Notes: a model not told the origin generated them from the letters alone. Positions 41,868 through 51,378 are shown, counted from the first letter of the stretch. The stretch: DNA of 64,000 bases from Ruminococcus flavefaciens ATCC 19208 (GCF_000518765.1 NZ_KI912489.1:252652-316651); one strand, 5' to 3'. A program made the numbers and translations.

Positions 41868-44800
41868 TCAATATATTTTTGTAAGATTTGATCCAATATG
41901 ACCCAGGAAATCAAAGTTTACATAGCTTTGTCCTGTCACGGCGTCAGTACCATGAATGCACATACCTGTGTAATCAAGTTCGAGTACTGTTCCTTGGCTA
42001 ATGGTTAAATATTCTCCGACATGGCCTTCGGTAACGATTCCACCATTTTCAACATTTTCTTCTAAAGTTAATGCTACAAGATAGCTGAAATTGCTTTTTA
42101 CCTGATATGCACCTTCATAAAAATGCAGTGCCATTACATCTTCAATTCTTATTCTGTGATCCTGCGCATCAAAGTTTTTCTCATAACGAACCAATGCACT
42201 TGCGGGATCTCCGATAACTGTGCCTAAACCGATATCACTTGTGCCGGGAGTATTTCCCCAATCAAAGTAAGTATCCACATCAAATTTTTTATGATTGCTT
42301 TTATTTTGGTTTGGTCCTACAAAGTTAAAAGTTCCCATATTGTAAGGATCATTATACTGTGTAAGAAGTATACCGTCTTTGTTATATACAGCTTCGTGAT
42401 GACCGTCCTTGGATATGAACTTTAAATTGAATTCGCCTTCCGGAGAAGCAGTTGTATCGTTCATATGATATAATGACTCTGTAACAGGAAGCAATTCCCA
42501 ATTCTCCTGTTCAGCAAGAAGCTCTCTTAAAGTTGCAGGAGCACGGTTAAGATTATTTCTGAAGTAATGCATTTCCTTTGTTACTTTACCATAGCCTTGA
42601 ACACATGATGCAAACTCATTGCAGAAAGCATTCCAGTTAGCGCCAGAAACATTATTCAAATTTGTGTAGTTTTTATAAGCATCATAGTCTGCCATCATTA
42701 ATTCAGCTTTGAGCTTATAATACTCAGTTGTTTTTGCAGAGGAACCTATTTGATTTGCTGTTCTTTCATCTAAATTATTGAAATATGCTTGTGAACCAAA
42801 CGGATAACTGTAATCTGTAGGTGGTATTGGTCTTGTTTCCTGAAAATTGCAGCCATAACGCTTACAGGTTCTTGTCTCTATGCCTTCTGTTGTAGCAGTA
42901 GCCGGCTTTGTAACTCGCCAGTCTTCAAAATCGTGACCTGTTTTATCGAGGATCTCTGTCTTTGTTATTTCTCCGCATTCTTTACACTTCAACTGCTTTT
43001 TACCTGTATTTGTGCAGGTAGGCTGAACAGTAGTTACCCATTCGTTAGTATGAGGTAATTTAGCGATAGTCTGAGTTTCAATATTATTACAGCCGTAGCG
43101 CTTGCATACTCTTGTCTTTGTACCTGTTTCTGCACAGGTAGCAGCCTTAGTAACTCTCCAGTCCTCGTAATCGTGACCTGTTTTATCAAGGATCTCTGTC
43201 TTTGATATATCTCCGCATACTGAACACTTATACTGCTTCTTACCTGTATTTGTGCAGGTAGGCTGAACTGTAGTTACCCACTTATAAGTATGAGCTAATT
43301 TAGCGATAGTCTGTGTTTCCTGATTATGACAGCCATATCTCTTGCAGGTTCTTGTCTTTGTGCCTGTTGCAGAGCAGGTAGCAGCCTTAGTAACTCTCCA
43401 GTCCTCATAGTCATGTCCGAGTTTGGTTATAGAAGATGTAGTTGAAACATATCCACACTTCGAGCATTTATATGACTTAGATCCTGCTGCTGTACAGGTA
43501 GGCTGTTTCGTTGTTACCCAACTGAGAGTATGGGCTGTTTTAGGAATAGTCTGTGATTCCTGATAGTTACAGCCGTAACGTTTACAAGCTCTGATTTTTG
43601 TACCTGTAGCCGAGCAGGTTGCAGCTTTTGTAACTCTCCAGTTCTCAAGATTATGTCCTGTTTTGCTGATGGTTTCTGTCTTGGATACACTTCCGCACTT
43701 CGAGCATTTGTATGACTTAGAGCCTGCTGCTGTACAGGTAGGCTGCTTTGTCGTTACCCAGCTGTAGCTGTGGGAAGTTTTAGGAATAGTCTGTGATTCC
43801 TGATAGTTACAGCCGTAACGTTTACAAGCTCTGATTTTTGTACCTGTAGCCGAGCAGGTTGCAGCCTTAGTAACTCTCCAGTTCTCAAGATTATGTCCTG
43901 TTTTGCTAATTGTTTCTGATTTGGATACACTTCCGCACTTTGAGCACTTATATGACTTTGTGCCTGTAGCTGTACAGGTAGGCTGCTTTGTTGTTACCCA
44001 GCTGTAGCTGTGTGAAGTTTTTGGAATAGTCTGTGATTCCTGATTATGACAGCCATAACGCATACAAGTTCTTGTTTTTAAACCGGTTGAAGTACAAGTA
44101 GCCTGCCTTGTTGTTCTCCAGCTTTCATAATTATGTCCAAGCTTTGCTATAGAAGATGTAGATGATACATATCCGCACTTCGAGCACTTATATGACTTAG
44201 AGCCTGATGCTGTACAGGTGGGCTGTCTTGTTGTTACCCATCTGTATGTGTGTTTGCATTTTGCGGCAGCATAAACAAGTTCATCTGCATTTTCTTCATT
44301 TGCTCTTGCAACAACAGCTTTATCATTCAGCTGAAATTGCGATCTTAATTCAGCTACATTGATATCGTCTGAATATTCAATAGTAACAGCCGCTTCTGCT
44401 GCGATAAGCTGAGCTGCTCCTGATGTACCTTCCTGGCTCTCAGCATATGTATCGACATTTTCGCCAAAGTTAGAGAAATCCAATATAAGTCCCTCAGCGT
44501 CTATAGAGCCAACAGAAATAACAGTGTTATATGCAGCAGGATACATTTCTTTTTCACAGTATGTATTTCCTGCTGAAGCAATAACAAAGACATTGTTTTT
44601 TTCAGCATATTCGACAGCATCCCAAAGCAGTGATGAATTACTTTCACCTGCAAAGCTCATAACGATAATGTCAGCATCGTTATCAACTGCCCATTTTATG
44701 CCGTTGCAGACATCGGAATATGTTCCTTTTCCTTCATCATCAAGCACCCTTACGTCCAGTATTCTGGCATCAGGTACTTCATTATTAAGGATACTCATCA

Positions 44801-45119
44801 TTTGGTTGCCATGATCTGAACCTATTGTTTCATCATCAATAAATGAAACCTGCTTATAGGTATCATAATCGGTCACACCTGCATCAAGTAATGCGATCGT
44901 TGTTCCGCTTCCTGTCCCGATAAGTTCACATTCGCATTCAGGATTGCTGCTGTAACCATGAAAGCCAAGATGATTTTCCGCTGCTTCATCTGCATTGGAA
45001 ATATTCAGGCTTTTCGCTTCCTTGCCGGAAGCTTGTGCTGCGAGTCCGGCTATGTTTGATGCAACGATAGTTAAAGACGACAACACAGAGATGGTTTTTT
45101 TGATCTTGTTTTTTAGCAT
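41868..45119 (-). CDS. Secreted subtilase with CxxC repeat array and unusual C-terminal domain
   Basis: 1083 residues; signal peptide near MLKNKIKKTISVLSS. The S8 protease domain (about 65-270) has a complete triad: Asp 79 (LLDAGV), His 103 (SDHGNQM), Ser 233 (EGTSGAAQ), and oxyanion Asn 185 (ASAGNT). Residues about 290-790 are about eleven Cys-containing repeats of roughly 32 residues in two alternating types (TCTxTGxKxYKCSKCG and TCSATGTKxRxCKRYGC). The last 270 residues contain HHEAVYNKDG, NMGTFNFVG and TYFDWGNTPG, a pattern I associate with C-termini of secreted effector-like proteins. The ATG at 45119 has GAGG 7 nt upstream. Confidence 0.85.
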   Translation of the reverse strand: MLKNKIKKTISVLSSLTIVASNIAGLAAQASGKEAKSLNISNADEAAENHLGFHGYSSNPECECELIGTGSGTTIALLDAGVTDYDTYKQVSFIDDETIGSDHGNQMMSILNNEVPDARILDVRVLDDEGKGTYSDVCNGIKWAVDNDADIIVMSFAGESNSSLLWDAVEYAEKNNVFVIASAGNTYCEKEMYPAAYNTVISVGSIDAEGLILDFSNFGENVDTYAESQEGTSGAAQLIAAEAAVTIEYSDDINVAELRSQFQLNDKAVVARANEENADELVYAAAKCKHTYRWVTTRQPTCTASGSKSYKCSKCGYVSSTSSIAKLGHNYESWRTTRQATCTSTGLKTRTCMRYGCHNQESQTIPKTSHSYSWVTTKQPTCTATGTKSYKCSKCGSVSKSETISKTGHNLENWRVTKAATCSATGTKIRACKRYGCNYQESQTIPKTSHSYSWVTTKQPTCTAAGSKSYKCSKCGSVSKTETISKTGHNLENWRVTKAATCSATGTKIRACKRYGCNYQESQTIPKTAHTLSWVTTKQPTCTAAGSKSYKCSKCGYVSTTSSITKLGHDYEDWRVTKAATCSATGTKTRTCKRYGCHNQETQTIAKLAHTYKWVTTVQPTCTNTGKKQYKCSVCGDISKTEILDKTGHDYEDWRVTKAATCAETGTKTRVCKRYGCNNIETQTIAKLPHTNEWVTTVQPTCTNTGKKQLKCKECGEITKTEILDKTGHDFEDWRVTKPATATTEGIETRTCKRYGCNFQETRPIPPTDYSYPFGSQAYFNNLDERTANQIGSSAKTTEYYKLKAELMMADYDAYKNYTNLNNVSGANWNAFCNEFASCVQGYGKVTKEMHYFRNNLNRAPATLRELLAEQENWELLPVTESLYHMNDTTASPEGEFNLKFISKDGHHEAVYNKDGILLTQYNDPYNMGTFNFVGPNQNKSNHKKFDVDTYFDWGNTPGTSDIGLGTVIGDPASALVRYEKNFDAQDHRIRIEDVMALHFYEGAYQVKSNFSYLVALTLEENVENGGIVTEGHVGEYLTISQGTVLELDYTGMCIHGTDAVTGQSYVNFDFLGHIGSNLTKIY
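42840..44270. repeat. Tandem coding repeats, about 195-bp pairs
   Basis: Repeat array inside the subtilase gene. Each 195-bp unit holds two related halves; some neighbouring units (for example 43541-43640 and 43781-43880) are almost identical at DNA level, which suggests recent expansion or recombination. Confidence 0.85.
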
Positions 45120-45316
45120 AAATCGACCTCTTTCTTTAAAATTTTCTATTGTATAATACAATATGTAAATAATAACAAGAAAAAAACGAAATGTCAAGTA
45201 TTTGTGATGAAAATGTGTGTTTTTTATGAAAATTAAACTATAGTTTTGTGCATTGTATTATTAATTTCTTCAGGATATTTTTTTTCTGACCTTGTATCGC
45301 TGTCTTACATAATACA

Positions 45317-45349
45317 AAATCCCCGGGATTAAACAATCCCGGGGATTTT
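45317..45349 (-). terminator. Terminator after the leucine-rich-repeat peptidase gene
   Basis: AAATCCCCGGGATT / AATCCCGGGGATTT hairpin, 20 bp beyond the minus-strand stop at 45369, with a T-rich tail. It isolates this gene from the subtilase gene. Confidence 0.8.
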
Positions 45350-45368
45350 ATGTTCGGAGATGAAATGA

Positions 45369-47516
45369 TCAAGTGTGGTTGTATATCCAGTTGCCTGTAA
45401 CTAACTGAAGATCCGAAAAATCCATAACAGAGTAATTATAATTTGGATCTTTTCCCAGCTCATGTTCTACATTAGCAGGATGATCCCATCTCTGCGCATA
45501 GCATCTTCCGTCACTTGATCTGACATAGATAAATGTATTTTCAACAGGGATCCATTTATCTCCGAGTGTATTTACATCAAAGCCATTTCCTACAAGATTG
45601 CCGTTCTGGTCATACTTGAAGGAATAGCCGTTCTCCATGGTGATTATCCTGTAATCACAGACCATGCCTGACTCGGTATATGAATCAATTACCTTTGGCT
45701 GATCGAGTTTTTCTACACCTAAGAATGTTACGGCATGATGATGGTTGTCTATACGCATAGAACCCGGAACGGCTATTCCGTATTTTGTCAGCTTGGCATA
45801 GCCTTCGATGTTATCACTGTTCAGCTCTACCTTATGACTTCTGTAGCTGAAGTATCTCCAGTTTGTATGCAGATCATCAATTTTTGCTACAAAATCCTCA
45901 AATCCTTCTACGCCTTTTACTGTATGCGGAAGATCCATAAAACAGCTGTATCCTTCAGGAAGAATATCAGAGTAATTCATTTTGCCGCTTATGATCATAT
46001 TCTGCGCTATAGAAATACCTGCACAGCTTCCGTTAGCATTACTGAATCCGGTTCCTATAATCGGCAGATAGTGCTTCTTGTATTCGTTGATGATCTTGGT
46101 GTAACCGTCTGTATTGTCATACTTTACATACGGAACATCGTTATATGTGACATTTGTATATGGGTTTGTATCTGATGTGCCGTATACTGCAAATTTCGGA
46201 TCATTGTGCTTTACAGTTCCGAGACCGTCACGGCTGATAGTTACATTTCCTTCTACAACAGCAGCCTTTAAACTGCAGTCGTCAAATGCATAGTCATCAA
46301 CATCAATATCGCCGCATAATACCACATAGCCGACAGAAGTATTACAGAATGATGCTCTGCCGATTTGAAGCTTCTGACCGTTTTCTCTTACAAACAGTGC
46401 GGGTGTATTAAGGTTTGTATCACCCCAGAATGCAAATGGACCGATATATTCGATAGTTTTAGGGAAATCCGACAGCTCCATATTCGGACAGCCTACAAAT
46501 GCATGAGTCTCGATTTTCTGTGTATTCTGAAGATTGACTCTCTCAAGAGCAGAACATCCGCTGAAGGAATTCCTTCCGATATCATTCACATCAAGAGATG
46601 CAGTTTTTATAGCAGTATCTTTCTCAAAGCAATATCCTCCGATAGAAGCGGCTTTGATCTTTACATCGCTAAGGACATTGCATTCCGTAAAGCATTCATC
46701 GCCAATGGAGTTAGCTGTGATATCTATATTTGTAAGAAGGTGGCACCCTTTAAACGCATTTTTGCCGATCGTATCTGCTGTTGCACAAACTCGTTTCAGC
46801 TTTTTACAGCCTGAAAAAGCACTGTCTCCGATATTTTTGAATTTATAGTCATCCATATATACAAAGCCGGTGTTTTCAAATGCATTCGGACCAATATCAC
46901 CTAACATAAGCTTTAATGTATAATTCTCCGAATCAACAAAGCTTAAACGATTAAGATTTTCGCATCCACGAAATGCAGCCTTTTTGAACGTTACTTCTTT
47001 TTCACCGAAACTTACATAGGAAAGATTTTTACAGCCCTCGAAAGCGCTTTCACCTATCTCGGCGATCTGACTTCCTCCATCGAGACCTTTAGCGTACAGA
47101 GTAGGCTCTCCGTATCTATTATAATAGGTCGCATTAATCCCATTTATGCCGTAAAACATCACGTTAATAATATTTGTCTGATCCTTGAATGCATTATCTG
47201 CAACAGAAATGACCTTTTTGCCGCCAAGACTCTTTGGTATCCTTATAGTCGTACCTGCTCTGTTTGTCTCACAGCCTACTATGATAGAGCCACGGCTGGT
47301 GATCTGATAATTGAGCGTATATTTTTCAAGTTCATCGTAGTAATGCCAGTTGCCTCTTGCACAGTTTCCTGATTGTTTTACATTGCTGCTCTCAGCTGCC
47401 GATGTTGATATGGGCTTGACGCTGAGATCTTTGAGTACAGGTGCTGAACTGAGTGGTGTACATACTGCTGCTATAGCGATAATTGCTGCAGCAGTTCGTC
47501 TGATAGAATTTTTCAT
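45369..47516 (-). CDS. Secreted BspA-type leucine-rich-repeat protein with C39/papain-like peptidase domain
   Basis: About 715 residues with a signal peptide (MKNSIRRTAAAIIAI). Residues about 60-420 are LRR_5/BspA repeats (xIGxxAFxGCxxLxxV pattern), typical of surface ligand-binding proteins. Residues about 490-640 look like a cysteine peptidase: NGSCAGISIAQN with the candidate nucleophile Cys, HHAVTFLG with the His, and VIDSY with the Asp. No dockerin or sorting signal is seen. The ATG at 47516 lies 10 nt after AAGGAG. Its promoter carries the triple GCAACTTACC array also found before the dockerin gene at 9116. Confidence 0.8.
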   Translation of the reverse strand: MKNSIRRTAAAIIAIAAVCTPLSSAPVLKDLSVKPISTSAAESSNVKQSGNCARGNWHYYDELEKYTLNYQITSRGSIIVGCETNRAGTTIRIPKSLGGKKVISVADNAFKDQTNIINVMFYGINGINATYYNRYGEPTLYAKGLDGGSQIAEIGESAFEGCKNLSYVSFGEKEVTFKKAAFRGCENLNRLSFVDSENYTLKLMLGDIGPNAFENTGFVYMDDYKFKNIGDSAFSGCKKLKRVCATADTIGKNAFKGCHLLTNIDITANSIGDECFTECNVLSDVKIKAASIGGYCFEKDTAIKTASLDVNDIGRNSFSGCSALERVNLQNTQKIETHAFVGCPNMELSDFPKTIEYIGPFAFWGDTNLNTPALFVRENGQKLQIGRASFCNTSVGYVVLCGDIDVDDYAFDDCSLKAAVVEGNVTISRDGLGTVKHNDPKFAVYGTSDTNPYTNVTYNDVPYVKYDNTDGYTKIINEYKKHYLPIIGTGFSNANGSCAGISIAQNMIISGKMNYSDILPEGYSCFMDLPHTVKGVEGFEDFVAKIDDLHTNWRYFSYRSHKVELNSDNIEGYAKLTKYGIAVPGSMRIDNHHHAVTFLGVEKLDQPKVIDSYTESGMVCDYRIITMENGYSFKYDQNGNLVGNGFDVNTLGDKWIPVENTFIYVRSSDGRCYAQRWDHPANVEHELGKDPNYNYSVMDFSDLQLVTGNWIYNHT

Positions 47517-47643
47517 AATCATTATTCTCCTTATCATGGTAATTATATTATTAGCTGTTGCAGTGTGCACTCCTGCAAGTCAGCTTAAATGCTTTGGCTT
47601 TAGTCAATTACAGGGTGCTCTCGTTTTTCGTGAGCATATGCAT

Positions 47644-47733
47644 ATTATATCTCCCGTTGAAAACGAAATCAACTGAAATCAGGTAAGTTGCATTTCGCAG
47701 ATGGTAAGTTGCTTTTTTTTATGGGTAAGTTGC
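47644..47733 (-). promoter_or_regulatory. Second promoter with three GCAACTTACC repeats
   Basis: On the minus strand three perfect copies occupy 47733-47724, 47712-47703 and 47691-47682 (21-bp spacing). Nine bp later comes -35 TTGATT (47672-47667), a 17-bp spacer and -10 TATAAT (47649-47644), followed by a leader of about 125 nt. Number, orientation, spacing and distance to -35 match the array at 8929-9020. Confidence 0.85.
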
Positions 47734-47863
47734 AGAGAAGGGGGAGAATTATACCTGACGGACATATTATCATCAACATCAAAACAAAACTGACTCTGAT
47801 TGAATTGCAAAGTCTGTTCATTGCCTGATTTAATACGCCATAGAGGGGGGATTAAAAAAATAG

Positions 47864-47890
47864 GGCAGTCGTAATGACTGCCTTTTTTGT
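47864..47890 (-). terminator. Terminator of the esterase gene
   Basis: GGCAGTCATTACGACTGCC hairpin followed by a T-run on the minus strand (A-run at 47853-47860), 15 bp beyond the esterase stop; T-rich on the other side as well. Confidence 0.8.
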
Positions 47891-47904
47891 TATATTTCAT
47901 TTTT

Positions 47905-48657
47905 TCAGCTCTTTGAAGCTTCTCTCCTGAAAAAAGAGCATATGGCATCAGCAAGCTCGTCAAGATGACCGATAAAACCGTGATCTGCACCGTGTATCGG
48001 GATAAGCTCTGCATCGTTATAAAGCTTTTCAGCTTTTTCGGCGTAGGAAAAAGGAACGATATCATCTTCGTCTCCGTGTACTATCAGAACTTTCTTTTTG
48101 AACCTTGCAATAGAATCCTCAACATGGATAGTCTGGGCTGTACGGATATAATCTCCCGATATCTCCCAGCTTTCGCTTGCTAACTTTTCGGGAATATGCT
48201 CCTGATCGAAGCTGTTTCCGAGCACTATACCGTTCCTTGCATTTTCGGGTATCATCCATGCAGGTGATAACGGGATTATAGCCTTGAAGTCATCTGCACA
48301 CATAGCACCGATCAGCATAGTAAGCAGTCCTCCCTGTGAATGACCGCACATATAAAGCTCTGTCACAAAGTCCAGCTTTTTTGCGTATTCGACAACCGCA
48401 AGCGCATTGGTCACCCATTTGTACAGAGTATGCTCTCTGAATATACCGTCACTTTTTCCGTGACCGTACATTTCCACGCGCAGGACTGATATACCTGCTT
48501 CATTCATTGCTTTCTGAGCCGCAGTTATATGATCCTCCTCCATATGTCCTGTAAATCCGTGAACAAGTATGCAAAGCGGACCTTTTACAGTTTCATCCGG
48601 ACGGTCAAGCTTAGCATGAATGCGTATTCCGTCATTGTTTATATAAAACTCTTTCAT
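47905..48657 (-). CDS. Alpha/beta hydrolase, feruloyl-esterase-like
   Basis: 250 residues, no signal peptide. The oxyanion loop is VHGFTGH, the nucleophile elbow GHSQGG (Ser 107), the acid HGDEDDIVP and the base GADHGF. This profile fits the cinnamoyl/feruloyl-esterase-like group of intracellular hydrolases common in gut Firmicutes. A role in trimming ferulate from imported xylan fragments is plausible but not proven. The ATG at 48657 has GGAGATG upstream. It is transcribed alone. Confidence 0.85.
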   Translation of the reverse strand: MKEFYINNDGIRIHAKLDRPDETVKGPLCILVHGFTGHMEEDHITAAQKAMNEAGISVLRVEMYGHGKSDGIFREHTLYKWVTNALAVVEYAKKLDFVTELYMCGHSQGGLLTMLIGAMCADDFKAIIPLSPAWMIPENARNGIVLGNSFDQEHIPEKLASESWEISGDYIRTAQTIHVEDSIARFKKKVLIVHGDEDDIVPFSYAEKAEKLYNDAELIPIHGADHGFIGHLDELADAICSFFRREASKS

Positions 48658-48740
48658 AGTTATCATCTCCGTTCGGTATTGTGTTTTCATAAATTATATC
48701 AAACGCTGTGTATTTTGTCAATACGGGCGATTGACAGAAA

Positions 48741-48764
48741 AAGTCCTCACAGTTGTGAGGACTT
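48741..48764. terminator. Terminator-like hairpin between the McrC and esterase genes
   Basis: AAGTCCTCACA / TGTGAGGACTT hairpin, 40 bp beyond the truncated mcrC stop on the minus strand, with T-rich sequence after it. Confidence 0.7.
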
Positions 48765-48804
48765 ATCTTTATCCCGGTATTTAAAAAATATCCGATTTGC
48801 TTCC

Positions 48805-49605
48805 TTATGACATTTTATAAAACTGTGCACAGGATATATATTTCCCGGAAAAAGCAGTGCCCTCATTTTTGTCAAAAAGCATCTTGCAGATATTCAGAAC
48901 GGTGCTGTATTTTTTTGTATTCCTTGTGTTTATGCACTTGCTGAATTCTGCGGGGACATTATAGGGCATACGTACTTCGTCAAGGTATGACAATGCTTCT
49001 TTCAGAAGATGTGAGCTGTGAGCATTGTCGGTTATTTTTATGAGCTTTGATGCAGCAGCTTTAATGATGCGGTTTTCGGCGCGGTCGGGAGTAAAAATGT
49101 CATGCCGCACGTATATACGCTCTCTGTGAACAAGATTTCGGCGGATATTTTCGGCAAACAGGATAGTACCGTGTACCGAGGTCATATTCTCCTCGCGGCT
49201 TGCGTAGGCGGAGAGAACGCCGCTTTTGATTATCTTCATTGTCTCGCCTGCAAAAACGGAGATAAAGAACTCCATGAAATTCGTGTCCGGGGCGATAGCT
49301 GACGGTCTGAATGAATGACCGCATCGCTTGCAGAATTCGGCACAGAGCTTCTCTCTTGCGGCGTTGTCGTTTTTGCTGTTCGGCAGTATCTCAACGAGAG
49401 TTCCGTCAGTGAGACGGGCAAATCCGCAGTAAGAGCCTGCCATGAAATACTTTACACCCTTTTGCTGGCGGACGGTGACAGCTTTTCTGCCGTCAGCTGC
49501 GCAGACCTCTGCGAATTCACCGAGCATTTCCGAAAGCTCGCCGTTTTCTCTGGAAAAGTCTGCGATCTTTTCATTGGCTGTTACGCAAATATGTCTGGTG
49601 TACAT
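48805..49605 (-). CDS. mcrC: McrC lacking its nuclease domain
   Basis: 266 residues. The sequence fits the N-terminal part of McrC: CGFARLTDGTLVEILPN, the RREL-like motif region ENMTSVHGTILFAENIRRN, FTPDRAENRIIKAA, and FSGKYISCAQFYKM near the end. Full McrC proteins are about 420-460 residues and continue from this point into a PD-(D/E)xK nuclease that cuts DNA. Here the stop falls exactly at that junction, and no nuclease remnant is visible downstream. It could at most tether or stimulate McrB. GGAGA precedes the ATG; the gene starts 15 bp after mcrB. Confidence 0.85.
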   Translation of the reverse strand: MYTRHICVTANEKIADFSRENGELSEMLGEFAEVCAADGRKAVTVRQQKGVKYFMAGSYCGFARLTDGTLVEILPNSKNDNAAREKLCAEFCKRCGHSFRPSAIAPDTNFMEFFISVFAGETMKIIKSGVLSAYASREENMTSVHGTILFAENIRRNLVHRERIYVRHDIFTPDRAENRIIKAAASKLIKITDNAHSSHLLKEALSYLDEVRMPYNVPAEFSKCINTRNTKKYSTVLNICKMLFDKNEGTAFSGKYISCAQFYKMS

Positions 49606-49620
49606 TATATTCTCCGTTCA

Positions 49621-51378
49621 TCAGGAAACATCACTGTATATGTTTATGAAGTGCTCTTTTTCCCAGTTCATCGGGTCGCCGAGACGGTAAAGCTTCTGTC
49701 CCGAATCAAAATGCTTGATATACTTCGGAGCGATACACTCTATGAAGGTGTTCTCATCGTTAAGTATGAGCCTTATCCTTTCATAGTCATCGAAGAAATA
49801 CTCCTGAAGCAGAGGTATTATCTTGGTCGCAAAAACATCTCTCAGCTCGTCAAGGGTCTTGATGCAGCCGTTTTTGTTCATAAAATAAGCATGACCTATA
49901 GCGTGTTCGCGGTCGTAGTAATACTCTATGCGCTCATTCAGTGCGGTGAGCAGCTCGCAAAGGTCAACGCCGTCGCAGTCCCCGAGCAGTGAAGGCAGAG
50001 GCATCATCTCTGTGAAGTCAAATCGCCTTCTGAGGGCTGTATCGAGCATTGCTATAGAACGGTCGGCTGTATTCATCGTACCGAGTATATACAGATTTGC
50101 AGGGACATTGAACTCGGTCTGTGAATAGGGAAGTATTACGGAAGTACCGCGTTTCGATTCTTCGATGAGGGTTATGAGTTCACCGAATATCCTTGAGATG
50201 TTACCGCGGTTGATCTCGTCTATAATTGCAACGAAGTTCATATGCGGACTTTTTGCCGCCTTCTCGCACAGCGACTTGAAGACGCCGTTATACGGACGAT
50301 AAATTACTGTGGTATCAGCGTGGGCGATATTTGTGTCGTTGCCGTATTTGTCAACTACAACGGGGCGGATACCCTCGACAAATTCTTCATAGCTGAAGGA
50401 CTGGTGGAATGTAGTGAACTTTATCTGACCTGCCGAGGCATATTTATCATACCTTTCCTTTATTGCGGAATATGGCTCGCCGTCAGCGATCTTTGCGCCC
50501 TCGATAAGCTCTACGGCATACTTTACTACATTGTAGGTCTTTCCTGTTCCGGGAGGGCCGTAAAGTATCTGGTTGAGAGAGGCGTTGGATTTTTTGCGCT
50601 GACGCACCTTGCCTTTTCCTTCAGGCTCGGCAGGCTTGTTCTTTTCATAGATCAGCTCCCATGATACGATATCGAAAACACGCATATTCTGGAATTTGAA
50701 AATAGAATTGCGGAAATCCAGTATCTTCCGACAGTTGGTGATATACTGCGATATATCGTCTATAGCGCACACTCCGATATCTATTGACCTGAAAACTATG
50801 GAATCGGTAACGCTTTCGTCAAGGATAGGGAATGTAAACGGCTTCAGGCAGTGAAGGATCCTCGATACGGCAAATACGGGAAGTCCCGAATTCTTGATCT
50901 GGGAATTGAGCATCTGCTGAGCCGTATCAAATAGCTTGCCGTCGTTTTCCAGACCTGAAAGATTGATGCACATCTTGAAAAAGAACTGGATAGATTCGGC
51001 GTTTTTAGCTACAGGAAGATCCTTGAACGAGACAGGCGCTGTAAGGAAATCCATTTCAAGCTTTTCGATGACGTGACCGAATAACATTCGTGAGCCCTTG
51101 CTCCATATCTTTTCCAGCTTTTTTTCAAGGAGCAGCTTGTCGTTGTGGAGCAGGTGACTTTTCTGGATATAATACTTCAGCTCTTTTTTATCGTTTTTCC
51201 ATAATCCGAGGGACAGATAGTACATCAGTTCAAGGTCATTGCAGTCGATGAGTGCGATCTTTCTCACCTTTGCGTAAAACTCCATCGCCTCATGTACAGA
51301 GCGGTATGTTCCGTCAAATTCATTGGGCAGGATCTCATTTTTATGTTTGAGTTTGTCAATAATAATCTCTTTATCCAT
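49621..51378 (-). CDS. mcrB: McrB-type AAA+ GTPase of a type IV restriction system
   Basis: 585 residues. The C-terminal half (from about 265) is the McrB motor: Walker A GPPGTGKT, Walker B VAIIDEINRGNISRIFGE, the GTP-specific MNTADRS motif and an arginine-finger ALRRRFDF. The N-terminal 250 residues are helical and should recognise modified DNA; I do not recognise a specific reader domain. With McrC it should translocate and cut methylated foreign DNA, but its partner lacks the nuclease. The start follows a weak AAAGGT. Confidence 0.92.
   Translation of the reverse strand: MDKEIIIDKLKHKNEILPNEFDGTYRSVHEAMEFYAKVRKIALIDCNDLELMYYLSLGLWKNDKKELKYYIQKSHLLHNDKLLLEKKLEKIWSKGSRMLFGHVIEKLEMDFLTAPVSFKDLPVAKNAESIQFFFKMCINLSGLENDGKLFDTAQQMLNSQIKNSGLPVFAVSRILHCLKPFTFPILDESVTDSIVFRSIDIGVCAIDDISQYITNCRKILDFRNSIFKFQNMRVFDIVSWELIYEKNKPAEPEGKGKVRQRKKSNASLNQILYGPPGTGKTYNVVKYAVELIEGAKIADGEPYSAIKERYDKYASAGQIKFTTFHQSFSYEEFVEGIRPVVVDKYGNDTNIAHADTTVIYRPYNGVFKSLCEKAAKSPHMNFVAIIDEINRGNISRIFGELITLIEESKRGTSVILPYSQTEFNVPANLYILGTMNTADRSIAMLDTALRRRFDFTEMMPLPSLLGDCDGVDLCELLTALNERIEYYYDREHAIGHAYFMNKNGCIKTLDELRDVFATKIIPLLQEYFFDDYERIRLILNDENTFIECIAPKYIKHFDSGQKLYRLGDPMNWEKEHFINIYSDVS

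Noticed and set aside
42840..44270. Regularly spaced repeats resembling a CRISPR array
   Set aside because: Units are long coding repeats without unique spacers and are in frame with the subtilase.
47679..48065. A 128-codon minus-strand frame next to the esterase
   Set aside because: It overlaps the esterase in another frame and crosses the triple-repeat promoter and a terminator.
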